DNA of 64,000 nucleotides from Coriobacteriaceae bacterium (GCA_025992705.1 DAJPGJ010000001.1:1798001-1862000), one strand, 5' to 3'. Shown: positions 52,644 through 61,271, counted from the stretch's first letter. A program made the numbers and translations. The notes: generated from the sequence alone by a model not told the origin.

Positions 52644-52649
52644 TACAAT
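52644..52649 (+). promoter_or_regulatory. Candidate -10 element placed for a leaderless patatin mRNA
   Basis: TACAAT ends six bases before the ATG at 52656, which would put the transcription start at or next to the start codon. A possible -35 TTGTCT lies 19 bases upstream, longer than ideal. No Shine-Dalgarno sequence is present. Confidence 0.4.
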
Positions 52650-52655
52650 AGCCTC

Positions 52656-53552
52656 ATGCAACAGGAACTCACAAGCAACGTGTTCGATACCGCCCTCATC
52701 TTCGAAGGTGGCGGCATGCGCGCGAGCTACACGAGCGCACTGGCAAACGTGCTACTCGAAAACGGCATCTTCTTCGACAACGTTTACGGGCTATCCGCCG
52801 GGGCGAGCAATACGGTCAACTATGCCTCGCGTGATATCGACCGTACGAAGCGCTCTTTCGTCGACTTCGTAGAGGACCCCGATTTTGGCGGCATCAACAC
52901 CTTGCTGCAACACAAGGGCTTCTTCCACGCCGAGCACATCTACGAAGAAGCCGGTCTACCCGACGGCTTTCTCCCCTTCGATTTTGCCACCTTCACGGCC
53001 AATCCCGCGAAGGTCACCATCGAGTCATTCGACCGCGACACGGGCCAGAGCGTGTACTGGACCAAGGATGATATGCAGACCATCGAGGACTTGATGGTGC
53101 GCGTACGCGCCTCATCGACGCTTCCGCTCGTCATGCCCTCCCCCAAGATCGGTGACAGCCACTACTACGACGGTGGCCTGGGCGAAGGAGCGGGCTTTTT
53201 GCTTCCCCGCGCACAGCGAGATGGCTTCACGCGCTTCCTTATCGTGCGCACGCGTCCGCGTGAATACCGCAAGGCCCCGCCCCTGGGCCTGGGCGATAAA
53301 ATCACCAACGCCATGCTTTGGGGTCGTCCCTACGTGATAAACGCACTCGAAAACCGCTGGTGGAAGTACAATCGCATGTGCGATGAAATCGAACGGCTCG
53401 AGACCGCCGGCAATGCTTATGTCTTCTACGCCGAGGGCATGGCCGTCAGCAGCGGCGAGACCGACCTGGGCAAGCTCCAGGCGAGTTATGACGCCGGCTA
53501 TGCGCAGGCAATGCGCGAGCTACCTGCAATCAAGGAGTTCTTGGGAGTGTAG
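52656..53552 (+). CDS. Patatin-like phospholipase family protein (RssA-like)
   Basis: A 298-residue patatin-fold lipid hydrolase. The oxyanion-hole loop is FEGGGMRASY (about 15-25), the nucleophile serine is in GLSAGASN (GxSxG, about residue 45), and the catalytic Asp is in YYDGGLGEG (about 173). The C-terminal half is as in bacterial patatins related to E. coli YjjU. It should cleave acyl chains of phospholipids or lysophospholipids in the cytoplasm; the substrate is unknown. The start ATG 52656 has no ribosome site but a -10 element just upstream. Confidence 0.9.
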   Translation: MQQELTSNVFDTALIFEGGGMRASYTSALANVLLENGIFFDNVYGLSAGASNTVNYASRDIDRTKRSFVDFVEDPDFGGINTLLQHKGFFHAEHIYEEAGLPDGFLPFDFATFTANPAKVTIESFDRDTGQSVYWTKDDMQTIEDLMVRVRASSTLPLVMPSPKIGDSHYYDGGLGEGAGFLLPRAQRDGFTRFLIVRTRPREYRKAPPLGLGDKITNAMLWGRPYVINALENRWWKYNRMCDEIERLETAGNAYVFYAEGMAVSSGETDLGKLQASYDAGYAQAMRELPAIKEFLGV

Positions 53553-53555
53553 CCC

Positions 53556-54104
53556 CTACATCGTATGCGTGGCATAGACAGGATCGTCTGACCACATGAC
53601 GACCTCGCCGGCAGCGAGCGTCGCGGGCATGTCAATGATGCGCTGATTGGACGAGCCGCGAAAACGCAGCGAGATATCGTGAAGCTCCTTAACGTAGGGA
53701 CCGTCCACGAGCACGTCAATGCAGGCGAGCATGCGATCGGTGACCTCGGTACGCCGCAGGTTCATCTCGTCGAGCAGGTCCTCGAGCAAATCGCCCGTAA
53801 AGCACCAGATGGTCTTGTTCGGAAGCTCGGCCTTCACGCGCTCGAGAAAGACCACGAGCCCGCGCTGGTTGTCCGGCTCCATGGGCTCACCACCCAAAAG
53901 CGTGAGCCCACGTATGTACGAGGGTTTCATGCTCTCGATGAGCTCGTCTTCCACCTCGCGCGTGAACGGCTCGCCAAAGTCGAAGCTCCAGGTCTGGGGC
54001 TGAAAGCACTCCGCGCAATGATGCGTGCAGCCACTCACGAACAGCGTCGTGCGCGTGCCAGAGCCATTGGCGATGTCACAGTATTTGATCTCGGCGTAGT
54101 TCAT
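53556..54104 (-). CDS. nrdG: Anaerobic ribonucleotide reductase-activating protein NrdG
   Basis: The radical-SAM activase that installs the glycyl radical on NrdD. The 4Fe-4S motif is SGCTHHCAECFQPQTW (C-x3-C-x2-C, about 25-40), followed by GGEPMEPDN and VDGPYVKEL typical of NrdG. ATG 54104 follows GTAGAAG. The gene lies 234 bases downstream of nrdD on the same strand, and that gap holds a long foldback structure. Confidence 0.96.
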   Translation of the reverse strand: MNYAEIKYCDIANGSGTRTTLFVSGCTHHCAECFQPQTWSFDFGEPFTREVEDELIESMKPSYIRGLTLLGGEPMEPDNQRGLVVFLERVKAELPNKTIWCFTGDLLEDLLDEMNLRRTEVTDRMLACIDVLVDGPYVKELHDISLRFRGSSNQRIIDMPATLAAGEVVMWSDDPVYATHTM

Positions 54105-54159
54105 GATTACTTCTACCTATGAAATTGCGTGATGCGCATCTATGGTCGCAAAGGTTCGT

Positions 54160-54331
54160 GCTTGGCGCACCGAGCTCAGCCCCGATTTCAGAGCTGTGAT
54201 AAATCGCGAGGCGGTCTTGCGAGGACTGTTTGAGAAGGGCAACCACACTGTGGTTGCCCTTCGAGTCCCGCAGCAGCCGAGCGATTTACGCAGCTCGGGT
54301 GAAATCGACTGGCGAGCGAAGTGCGCCAGGC
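54160..54331. repeat. 172-bp imperfect foldback element between nrdD and nrdG
   Basis: Matching arm segments nest around a central perfect 14-bp hairpin (54234-54262, GAAGGGCAACCACA / TGTGGTTGCCCTTC): GCTTGGCGCAC with GTGCGCCAGGC at the ends, CGATTTCA with TGAAATCG, and GAGCTG with CAGCTC plus AAATCGC with GCGATTT. The whole gap can fold into one long interrupted stem. It may be a structured RNA that separates nrdD and nrdG expression, or a decayed mobile palindrome. Confidence 0.7.
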
Positions 54332-54338
54332 TCGTTTC

Positions 54339-56561
54339 CTAAAGGTGCATGACGCGATCTCGAATTTCTTCCGTTCTCCCCTGGTTCCAGTATTGCGTGC
54401 CGATGTAGCCGCAGGTGCGACGCGCGACGTTCATCGTGGCCTGATCGCGGTTGCCGCAGTTGGGGCACTCCCACTCGAGCTTGCCGTCCTCCTCGACGAT
54501 CTGGATCTCTCCGTCGTAGCCGCAAATCTGGCAGAAGTCGCTCTTGGTGTTGAGCTCCGCGTACATGATGTTGTCGTAGATGTAGCGCATGACATCGATG
54601 ACGGCCTCGAGGTTGTCCTGCATGTTGGGTACCTCGACGTAGCTGATGGCGCCACCCGGGGAGAGACGCTGGAACTCGCTCTCGAACTTGAGCTTGGTGT
54701 AGGCGTCGATTTCCTCGGAGACGTGCACGTGATAGCTATTGGTGATGTAGCCCTTGTCCGTGATGCCCTTGATGATGCCGAAGCGCTTCTGCAATGCCTT
54801 GGCGAACTTGTAGGTGGTGGACTCGAGCGGCGTGCCGTACAGCGAGTAGTCGATGTCCTCGGCAGCCTTCCACTCGAAGCACTTGTCGTTCATGCGCTGC
54901 ATGACCGCGAGCGCAAACGGCGTGGCCTCATCGTCGGTATGGCTGTGACCCGTCATGTACTTGACGCACTCGTAGAGACCGGCATAGCCGAGCGAGATGG
55001 TGGAGTAACCGCCGTAGAGCAGCTTGTCGATGGTCTCGCCCTTCTTGAGGCGGGCGAGCGCGCCGTACTGCCACAGGATGGGCGCGGCATCCGAAAGCGT
55101 GCCCTTGAGGCGGTCGTGGCGGCAGCGCAGGGCACGATGGCACAGCTCGAGGCGCTCCTCGAAGATGCTCCAGAACTTCTCCTCGTCACCGCCGCTGGAC
55201 AGCGCCACGTCGACCAGGTTGATGGTCACGACGCCCTGGTTGAAGCGACCGTAGAACTTGGGCTTGGTGGGATCGTAGTTACCGGCGTTGGCCACGTTGC
55301 CATACCCATTGCCAGAGCGATCCGGCGTGAGGAAGCTGCGGCAACCCATGCAGGTATAGCAATCGCCCTCGCCTTCTACCTGACCGGCGGAAAGCTTGTA
55401 CTCCTTCATCTTCTTCTCGGAGATGTAATCGGGGACCATGCGCTTGGCCGTGCATTTGGCGGCAAGCTGCGTGAGGTAGAAATACGGGGAGCCCTCGTCA
55501 ACGTTGTCATCCTCGAGCACGTAGATGAGCTTGGGGAACGCCGGGGTGATCCAGACGCCCTCCTCGTTCTTGACACCTTGATAGCGCTGACGCAGCGTCT
55601 CCTCGATGATCATGGCGAGGTCGTGCTTCTCGGCCTCGTCGCGTGCCTCGTTGAGATACATGAAGACGGTGATGAAGGGAGCCTGGCCATTGGTGGTCAT
55701 GAGCGTGACGACCTGGTACTGGATGGTCTGGACGCCGCGCTTGATCTCCTCGCGCAGACGACGCTCGACGACCTGCTCGATCTGCTCCTTGTCGGCCTCG
55801 ATGCCGAGCATCTCGAACTCAGCATAAGTCTCGCGGCGAATCTTCTTGCGGGAGACGTCGACGAAAGGCGCGAGATGCGTGAGCGAGATGGATTGGCCGC
55901 CGTACTGGCAGCTCGCCACCTGGGCGATGATCTGCGTGGCGATGTTGCACGCGGTGGAGAACATGTGCGGACGCTCGATGAGGGTACCCGAGATGACCGT
56001 GCCGTTCTGGAGCATGTCCTCGAGGTTGACGAGGTCGCAGTTGTGCATGTGCTGCGCGAAATAGTCGGAATCATGGAAGTGAATGATGCCGTTGTTGTGG
56101 GCTTCGACGACCTCGCGGGGCAGGAGCATGCGCATGGTGAGGTCCTTGGAAACCTCGCCCGCCATGTAATCGCGCTGCACGGAGTTGACAGCAGGGTTCT
56201 TGTTGGAGTTCTCCTGCTTGACTTCCTCGTTGTTGCACTCGATAAGCGTGAGGATCTTGTCATCGGTCGTGTTGCTCTGACGCTTGAGGTTCTGGAGATA
56301 GCGATAGATGATGTACTTGCGCGCGACTTCGAACTTGTCGAGCGCCATGATCTCATCCTCGACCATATCCTGGATTTCCTCGACCGAGACCGTGTGCCCG
56401 GCAGCCTTGCAGGCGTCCTCGACATTGAGGGCCGCATACTCGATCTGACGCGCTGTCAGACGCTCGTCTTCGGGAACTTCCCCGTTTGCTGCTTCGATTG
56501 CGTTGGCGATCTTCGAAAGATCGAAGACTGCCTCCGAGCCGTTTCGTTTGATGATTTTCAT
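54339..56561 (-). CDS. nrdD: Anaerobic ribonucleoside-triphosphate reductase NrdD
   Basis: The class III, oxygen-sensitive ribonucleotide reductase, 740 residues. The N-terminal ATP-cone (1-95) starts KIIKRNGSEAVFDLSKI. The glycyl-radical domain has QRDYMAGEVSKDLTMR, HDSDYFAQHMHNCDL and TPDRSGNGYGNVAN. At the C-terminus a zinc site is formed by CQICG and CPNCG, and the radical glycine lies in TCGYIG near residue 720. ATG 56561 has GAGGG upstream; codons up to 56618 are unlikely. NrdR-like boxes lie upstream. Confidence 0.97.
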   Translation of the reverse strand: MKIIKRNGSEAVFDLSKIANAIEAANGEVPEDERLTARQIEYAALNVEDACKAAGHTVSVEEIQDMVEDEIMALDKFEVARKYIIYRYLQNLKRQSNTTDDKILTLIECNNEEVKQENSNKNPAVNSVQRDYMAGEVSKDLTMRMLLPREVVEAHNNGIIHFHDSDYFAQHMHNCDLVNLEDMLQNGTVISGTLIERPHMFSTACNIATQIIAQVASCQYGGQSISLTHLAPFVDVSRKKIRRETYAEFEMLGIEADKEQIEQVVERRLREEIKRGVQTIQYQVVTLMTTNGQAPFITVFMYLNEARDEAEKHDLAMIIEETLRQRYQGVKNEEGVWITPAFPKLIYVLEDDNVDEGSPYFYLTQLAAKCTAKRMVPDYISEKKMKEYKLSAGQVEGEGDCYTCMGCRSFLTPDRSGNGYGNVANAGNYDPTKPKFYGRFNQGVVTINLVDVALSSGGDEEKFWSIFEERLELCHRALRCRHDRLKGTLSDAAPILWQYGALARLKKGETIDKLLYGGYSTISLGYAGLYECVKYMTGHSHTDDEATPFALAVMQRMNDKCFEWKAAEDIDYSLYGTPLESTTYKFAKALQKRFGIIKGITDKGYITNSYHVHVSEEIDAYTKLKFESEFQRLSPGGAISYVEVPNMQDNLEAVIDVMRYIYDNIMYAELNTKSDFCQICGYDGEIQIVEEDGKLEWECPNCGNRDQATMNVARRTCGYIGTQYWNQGRTEEIRDRVMHL

Positions 56562-57032
56562 GTTTCCCTCATGTCCCTCGTGTTCGAGTTTTTGTATGCA
56601 ACGTTTTTGCGTGTGCAAGTGTGATTGCTCGATTCAGAATAGACCATATCTTGTGTTTGGGACGCCTGAAAATCCACAATATCTTGTGGATAAATTAGCT
56701 TGACATCACAAGATTTGGTATTTTCACAGGTAAAACGTATCAGGGAAGTAGATAAGCAACCTGTAACAGCTTGAAAAAAATTTCGGCGAAATCCACCAAC
56801 GGAAGCTCGAGTATCTTGGTCATTTACGGCGAAATAATAAGTTCCACAACTGACTAAGATATTTGGACGTTTGAAGAATCTTGTTCGCTGTCGTAGATAG
56901 CTCATATTTTGCACGAGGCGAATCACGTAGAAAATCCGCAAGCTCGCGGTCAGAACACATCCTACCCGTGTGACCAACTTATAGAGCCCTAAAAAGGAGG
57001 GAAGACAATTGTCGCCGGAGCAGTTTTGTCTT
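56562..57032. other. AT-rich intergenic region upstream of nrdD
   Basis: A gap of several hundred bases, between nrdD and the hairpins downstream of gdhA. It holds the NrdR-like boxes at 56641-56719 and otherwise AT-rich sequence (to about 56870) followed by mixed sequence. A 169-codon minus-strand reading frame crosses it but resembles no protein family and has unlike composition, so I treat the region as non-coding leader or promoter DNA. I recognise no riboswitch in it. Confidence 0.5.
56641..56719. promoter_or_regulatory. NrdR-like boxes upstream of nrdD
   Basis: Two sites match the NrdR consensus (ACACWATATATWGTGT): AGACCATATCTTGTGT at 56641-56656 and CCACAATATCTTGTGG at 56674-56689. 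They are 33 bases apart, about three helical turns. A third, weaker site in the opposite orientation, CATCACAAGATTTGGT, is at 56704-56719. NrdR pairs of this spacing repress ribonucleotide reductase genes when dATP is high; the boxes lie 80-160 bases before the nrdD start. Confidence 0.7.
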
Positions 57033-57071
57033 GAGAATGAGGCAGTTGCTCTGAGCAACTGCCTCATTCTC
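57033..57071. repeat. Perfect 19-bp-arm palindrome downstream of gdhA
   Basis: GAGAATGAGGCAGTTGCTC and its exact complement are separated by one base. The core CAGTTGCTC-N-GAGCAACTG recurs, with one mismatch, in the hairpin at 61218. No T-run follows on either strand, so it is probably a repeat-family member rather than a simple terminator. Confidence 0.85.
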
Positions 57072-57097
57072 GCCCCGGAACATTTCCCGTTTCAAAA

Positions 57098-57130
57098 GGA
57101 AGGGGAGATGACACACGCATCTCCCCTTCC
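57098..57130 (-). terminator. gdhA terminator
   Basis: A perfect 13-bp stem (GGAAGGGGAGATG and its complement) with a seven-base loop is followed on the minus strand by TTTT, 24 bases after the gdhA stop. It fits an intrinsic terminator. Confidence 0.75.
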
Positions 57131-57153
57131 CGCAAATCTCTATGGTGTCGTGA

Positions 57154-58491
57154 CTAGACGATACCCTGGGCCATCATCGCGTCGGCAACCTTGAGGAAGC
57201 CCGCGATGTTCGCACCCATGACGTAGTTGCCCTCGTGGCCGTACTCGCGTGCGGCATCGTCAGCGGCGTGGAAGATGCCCTGCATGATGCCCTTGAGCTT
57301 CGCATCGACCTCTTCGAAGGTCCAGGAGAGACGCTCGGAGTTCTGGCTCATCTCCAGGCCGCTTGTGGCAACGCCACCAGCATTGGCGGCCTTGCCCGGG
57401 AAGAACGCGACGCCGTTTTGCTGCAGGTACTGAGTCGCCTCGAGCGTAGTCGGCATGTTCGCGCCCTCGGTGAGAATCTTGCAACCGTTGGCGACAAGGT
57501 TCTTGGCATCCTCGATGTGTACCTCGTTCTGTGTCGCACACGGCATGGCGATATCGCAAGGGGTAACCCACACGCCAGCACCCTCGTGATACTCGACGGT
57601 CTTGTGATCGCAGCGCTTCGCGTACTCGCTCAGGCGACCGCGCTCGACTTCCTTGATCTGCTTGACAAGGTCAAGGTCGATGCCGGACGGGTCGTAGACC
57701 CAGCCCGTGGAATCGGACATGGTGACGACGGTCGCGCCGAGCTGCGTAGCCTTCTCGCAGGCGTAGATGGCAACGTTGCCCGAACCGGACAGGCACACCG
57801 TCTTGCCCTTGTAGGAATCGTTGTTGCAGTTGAGGTACTCCTCGGTGAAGTACACGGCACCATAGCCGGTTGCCTCGGTGCGGGCCAGCGAACCACCGTA
57901 GGAGAGGCCCTTGCCCGTGAGCACGCCAGTCCACTCGTTGCGGATGCGCTTGTACTGGCCGAACATGAAGCCAATCTCGCGCGCACCCGTGCCAATGTCA
58001 CCAGCCGGGACATCGGTATCGGCACCGATGTGACGCTGCAGCTCGGTCATGAAGGACTGGCAGAAGCGCATGACCTCACCATCGCTGCGACCCTTGGGAT
58101 CGAAATCGCAGCCACCCTTGCCGCCGCCCATCGGCAGCGTGGTGAGGCTGTTCTTGAAGACCTGCTCGAAGCCGAGGAACTTGAGGATGGAGAGGTTCAC
58201 GCTCGGATGCAGGCGCAGGCCACCCTTGTAGGGGCCGATGGCGCTGTTGAACTGCACGCGGAAGGCGCGATTGACCTGAACTTTGCCAGCATCATCCACC
58301 CACGGCACACGGAAGGTGATGATGCGCTCGGGCTCGACGATGCGCTCGAGCAGACCGGCCTCCTCGTACTCGGGATGAGCTTCGATGACGGGCTCGAGAG
58401 ACTCGAGAACCTCGGTCACGGCCTGGATGAACTCGGGCTGGTCGGCATCCTTTGCCTTGACCTGTTCGATAATGCGCTGTACGTAACTCAC
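57154..58491 (-). CDS. gdhA: Glutamate dehydrogenase (hexameric GdhA type)
   Basis: A 445-residue glutamate dehydrogenase of the hexameric, usually NADP-linked class. Motifs are FRVQFNSAIGPYKGGLR, LPMGGGKGGCDFDPKGRS with the substrate lysine, PAGDIGTGAREIGFMFGQY, EATGYGAVYF, and the Rossmann GSGNVAIYACEKA, then NAGGVATSGLEMSQN. Its context with a dicarboxylate/amino-acid symporter four genes away suggests glutamate metabolism. GTG 58491 has AAGGAG upstream. A -10 TATAAT lies at 58524-58529. Confidence 0.96.
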   Translation of the reverse strand: MSYVQRIIEQVKAKDADQPEFIQAVTEVLESLEPVIEAHPEYEEAGLLERIVEPERIITFRVPWVDDAGKVQVNRAFRVQFNSAIGPYKGGLRLHPSVNLSILKFLGFEQVFKNSLTTLPMGGGKGGCDFDPKGRSDGEVMRFCQSFMTELQRHIGADTDVPAGDIGTGAREIGFMFGQYKRIRNEWTGVLTGKGLSYGGSLARTEATGYGAVYFTEEYLNCNNDSYKGKTVCLSGSGNVAIYACEKATQLGATVVTMSDSTGWVYDPSGIDLDLVKQIKEVERGRLSEYAKRCDHKTVEYHEGAGVWVTPCDIAMPCATQNEVHIEDAKNLVANGCKILTEGANMPTTLEATQYLQQNGVAFFPGKAANAGGVATSGLEMSQNSERLSWTFEEVDAKLKGIMQGIFHAADDAAREYGHEGNYVMGANIAGFLKVADAMMAQGIV

Positions 58492-58523
58492 GGTTTTCTC
58501 CTTGTCTATGACGGGACGCGTGC

Positions 58524-58529
58524 ATTATA
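58524..58529 (-). promoter_or_regulatory. Candidate gdhA -10 element
   Basis: A perfect TATAAT on the minus strand, 32 bases upstream of the gdhA start codon, gives a leader of about 25 bases. The -35 is weak. Confidence 0.5.
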
Positions 58530-58599
58530 GGTTTTGAAGTTCCCATAACGTTGCCGAATTAATGAAATCGAAACATTCGCGAACACGAGGGCGGGCAGT

Positions 58600-58679
58600 G
58601 GGGACGGGGACAAGGGGACAGGTCATTTGTCCCACGAACCCCAGTGGGACAAATGACCTGTCCCCTTGTCCCCGTCCCC
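58600..58679. repeat. 80-bp palindrome with GAACCCCA loop
   Basis: Perfect 36-base arms (58600-58635 and 58644-58679) around the eight-base loop GAACCCCA, between the divergent gdhA and CCG-protein genes. The inner 26 bases of each arm match the copy at 63536. Confidence 0.95.
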
Positions 58680-58731
58680 GAGCGTTATCCACCGTGGTAA
58701 AGTAGCAGAACATACGTTTTGGGGAGGAACC

Positions 58732-59931
58732 ATGAGCCTGCTTCAATCTAGCGACGAATACTGGGAGTTCCTGGGGCAGTGCACGCAGTGCGGGCATTGC
58801 ACGCAGGCCTGCGAGTCGCTCACCATGGCCGACATGACGCTCGGCGACATCGCCAAGGGCCTACTCGACGCCCAGCGCAATACCAGCTCAGCTGAGGAAC
58901 TTGCCATCGAGCTCGCCAGCAATCCACAGCTTACCCAGGCGGTGCGCGGTTGCTTCTTCTGTACGAGCTGCAAGAACACCTGCTTCGCGCACAACAACGT
59001 CTCCAATCTCATATATCACGCGCGCGATGATTACCAGAAGCTCGGCCTCATCCCCCGTGACACCTACTCGAGCGTCGAGGTCGATCGTGAATGGGACATC
59101 TTCACCGCCTATCGCGCCATCTACGGTATCGACCTTACCGATCTCACGCGTCACATCGAGACCGCGACCCATGGCGCCGCGACGGATTGCGAAATCGCGT
59201 TCTTCCCCGGCTGCTCGCTTGCAGCCTACGCGCCCGAACTCACGCGCGAGATCTTCGAGACGCTCGACGAGTTGGGCGGCAAGGCGACGATGATCGACCA
59301 CTGCTGCGGATCGCCCCTCAAGAGCGCCGGCTTCTTTGACCGCGCCGAAGCCCTCTGCGACCGCAGCTGCGCCGAAATCGCCTCTTCGGGAGCCCACACG
59401 CTCGTCTGCGTATGTCCCGGCTGCAAGAACGCCATGCAGGCCGCCCTCGACCGCAATGGCATGGATGTGCGTGCCGTGAGCCTCTCGGCGTTCCTCCTCG
59501 AGCGCGGCTTCACGCCCAAGCATCCGCTTCCCGAGGGGAATTACTGCATGTCCAAGGCATGCCAAGACCGTGATGGCAGCTGCTTGGATGTCACCCTGGA
59601 GGTGCTCGGCCTCGACGAGGACACGGTCGAAATCTTCCACGGCTGCTGCGGCGCCGGCGGTGCAGTCAACTCGTTTGAGCCCGACCGCGTGGACGGCCAG
59701 ACCGAGCTGAAGCTCTCCTTCGCGCCCGAGGGTTCGACCGTCGTGACCATGTGTCCCACTTGCACCTACACCTATGCCTTCTACCTGATGAACCACCCGC
59801 GCGAGCTCGGCAACAAGCACTATGCCGAGCTGCTCTTCGACACCCAAATAGATTGGGACCTCGTCTACGCGCAACTCTCGGGCATGTGGACGGGCGAGTA
59901 CGGTCCGTGGCTTTCGCAGGTCTTCGCATAG
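58732..59931 (+). CDS. CCG-domain iron-sulfur protein (GlpC/HdrD-like)
   Basis: A 400-residue electron-transfer protein. Two 4Fe-4S ferredoxin motifs open it, CTQCGHCTQACES (about 17-29) and CFFCTSCKNTCFAHNN (about 80-95). Two cysteine-rich CCG domains follow: CCGSPLKSAGFF with CVCPGCKNAM, and CCGAGGAVNSFE with MCPTCTYTY. This layout is that of GlpC, HdrD and lactate or glycolate oxidase Fe-S subunits. The electron donor is unknown. GGGGAGG precedes ATG 58732. The FAD oxidoreductase follows after 15 bases, so the two are likely partners. Confidence 0.88.
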   Translation: MSLLQSSDEYWEFLGQCTQCGHCTQACESLTMADMTLGDIAKGLLDAQRNTSSAEELAIELASNPQLTQAVRGCFFCTSCKNTCFAHNNVSNLIYHARDDYQKLGLIPRDTYSSVEVDREWDIFTAYRAIYGIDLTDLTRHIETATHGAATDCEIAFFPGCSLAAYAPELTREIFETLDELGGKATMIDHCCGSPLKSAGFFDRAEALCDRSCAEIASSGAHTLVCVCPGCKNAMQAALDRNGMDVRAVSLSAFLLERGFTPKHPLPEGNYCMSKACQDRDGSCLDVTLEVLGLDEDTVEIFHGCCGAGGAVNSFEPDRVDGQTELKLSFAPEGSTVVTMCPTCTYTYAFYLMNHPRELGNKHYAELLFDTQIDWDLVYAQLSGMWTGEYGPWLSQVFA

Positions 59932-59946
59932 AAGGGGATGATGAGC

Positions 59947-61224
59947 ATGAACGCACATGAGATGACAGACGCGGCTCCCGTTGCCATCATCGGCTTTGGC
60001 GCCGCCGGCTTCAACGCCGCCGTCGGCTTGCGGACGAACGGATACACGGGCCCCATACGCGTGTTTTCAGACATCGAAACGCTTCCCTACAGCCCCATAC
60101 TCACTTCCTACTACGCGGGCGGAGAGCTCGATTACGAGGAGTGCTTCCCGTGGAGCCAAGCCGAGATCGACGAACTCGGCCTCGACATCGTGCAGGAAGG
60201 TCCCGTCATCAAACTCGATACCAAGGACCATCTCGTATATACGAGCCAAAACTCCTATCCGTACTCCAAGTGCGTCATCGCGTCGGGCTCCGTCCCCACG
60301 CCCGTCGGCTTTCCGCGTGACTGCGGTTATGCCCCGCTCATGCTCAGGACCATGGACGATGCCGAACGCCTCAAGGTCGCTATCACCAATCCCGGCTGCA
60401 AGCGTATGCTCGTGAGCGGTACTTCCATGGTCTCTCTCAAGACGGTCGAGGCGTGCCTCAACCGCGGCGTGGAGGTCACGCTTGTCGGTATCATGGACCA
60501 CGTGCTCGACATGAACGCACTGCCCCAGGCAGCCGAGCGTTTCGAGCGGGGCCTCGTCGCGCAGGGCGTTACCCTCAAGCTTGCCAACCCCATCAAAGAG
60601 GTCGAGGTCATCGATGATGCCACCCACCCCCTCGGCCGTCGCCTCGAGGTCACGTTTGCCGATGGAGATGTCGAGAGCTTTGACGAAATCTTCGTCGCCC
60701 ACGGCATGCGCAACAACCTCGGCTTCGTCGAGGAAGGGTCCCTCGCGATGGATCGCGGCATCATAGTCGACGAGTTCATGCGCTCGAGCGACCCGGACGT
60801 CTATGCCGCCGGTGACGTCGTGCAGGCGACCGAGCTCATCAGCGGCGAGAAGCGTATCGTCGGCATCTGGAAGAACGCTGCGCTTCAAGGCGCATGCGCA
60901 GGCCGGGCAATTGCCGCCGAGCTTGCCGGCGACGAGCCTTCACGGCCTTGCCCCGAATCGCTCGCGATGAACACCATCTGCGTGCGCGAGACGCTTTTCA
61001 TCTCGGCCGGCACCATCATGCTCGATGACAATAGCCGCGTGGAGACGGAAGTCGACGACACCATGACCGTCGTGCGCATCTTCGAGACCTCCTCCGATGG
61101 CACGGAGAGACTCGTAGGCTTCAACATCGCATGCGATACGGACGAGCCGGGCGGGGATGCTTACGACCTGGGCGCCATGCTCACCATGCGCATACGCAAG
61201 GACTGCACCCGAGCGGAAAAATGA
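59947..61224 (+). CDS. FAD-dependent pyridine nucleotide-disulfide oxidoreductase-like protein
   Basis: About 425 residues of the NADH oxidase / ferredoxin-reductase fold. The N-terminal FAD motif IIGFGAAGFNAAVGLR and the C-terminal FAD contact DPDVYAAGDVVQA are intact. The second dinucleotide motif, expected to be GxGxxG, reads MLVSGTSMVSLKTVEACL (about 155-172) and has lost its glycines, so NAD(P)H binding is doubtful. A 75-residue C-terminal part follows. ATG 59947 has AGGGG nine bases upstream; ATGs at 59938 and 59941 are closer. The stop codon lies in a hairpin. Likely partner of the preceding CCG protein. Confidence 0.85.
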   Translation: MNAHEMTDAAPVAIIGFGAAGFNAAVGLRTNGYTGPIRVFSDIETLPYSPILTSYYAGGELDYEECFPWSQAEIDELGLDIVQEGPVIKLDTKDHLVYTSQNSYPYSKCVIASGSVPTPVGFPRDCGYAPLMLRTMDDAERLKVAITNPGCKRMLVSGTSMVSLKTVEACLNRGVEVTLVGIMDHVLDMNALPQAAERFERGLVAQGVTLKLANPIKEVEVIDDATHPLGRRLEVTFADGDVESFDEIFVAHGMRNNLGFVEEGSLAMDRGIIVDEFMRSSDPDVYAAGDVVQATELISGEKRIVGIWKNAALQGACAGRAIAAELAGDEPSRPCPESLAMNTICVRETLFISAGTIMLDDNSRVETEVDDTMTVVRIFETSSDGTERLVGFNIACDTDEPGGDAYDLGAMLTMRIRKDCTRAEK

Positions 61225-61254
61225 GACACTTGCTCAGAGCAACTGTCTCATTTT
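61218..61254 (+). terminator. Hairpin over the oxidoreductase stop codon
   Basis: An 18-bp stem with one mismatch starts in the last codons of the oxidoreductase gene and contains its TGA. TTTT forms its end. The core TTGCTC-A-GAGCAA is shared with the palindrome at 57033. It may reduce read-through into the symporter gene. Confidence 0.65.
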
Positions 61255-61271
61255 GCAAAGAAGGATGAGAG

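Noticed and set aside
56720..57010. Cobalamin or other riboswitch ahead of nrdD
   Set aside because: I could not find the conserved core of any known riboswitch in the leader on the minus strand.
56558..57067. A 169-codon minus-strand protein upstream of nrdD
   Set aside because: Composition and sequence resemble no family; it covers the NrdR-like boxes and the nrdD start region.
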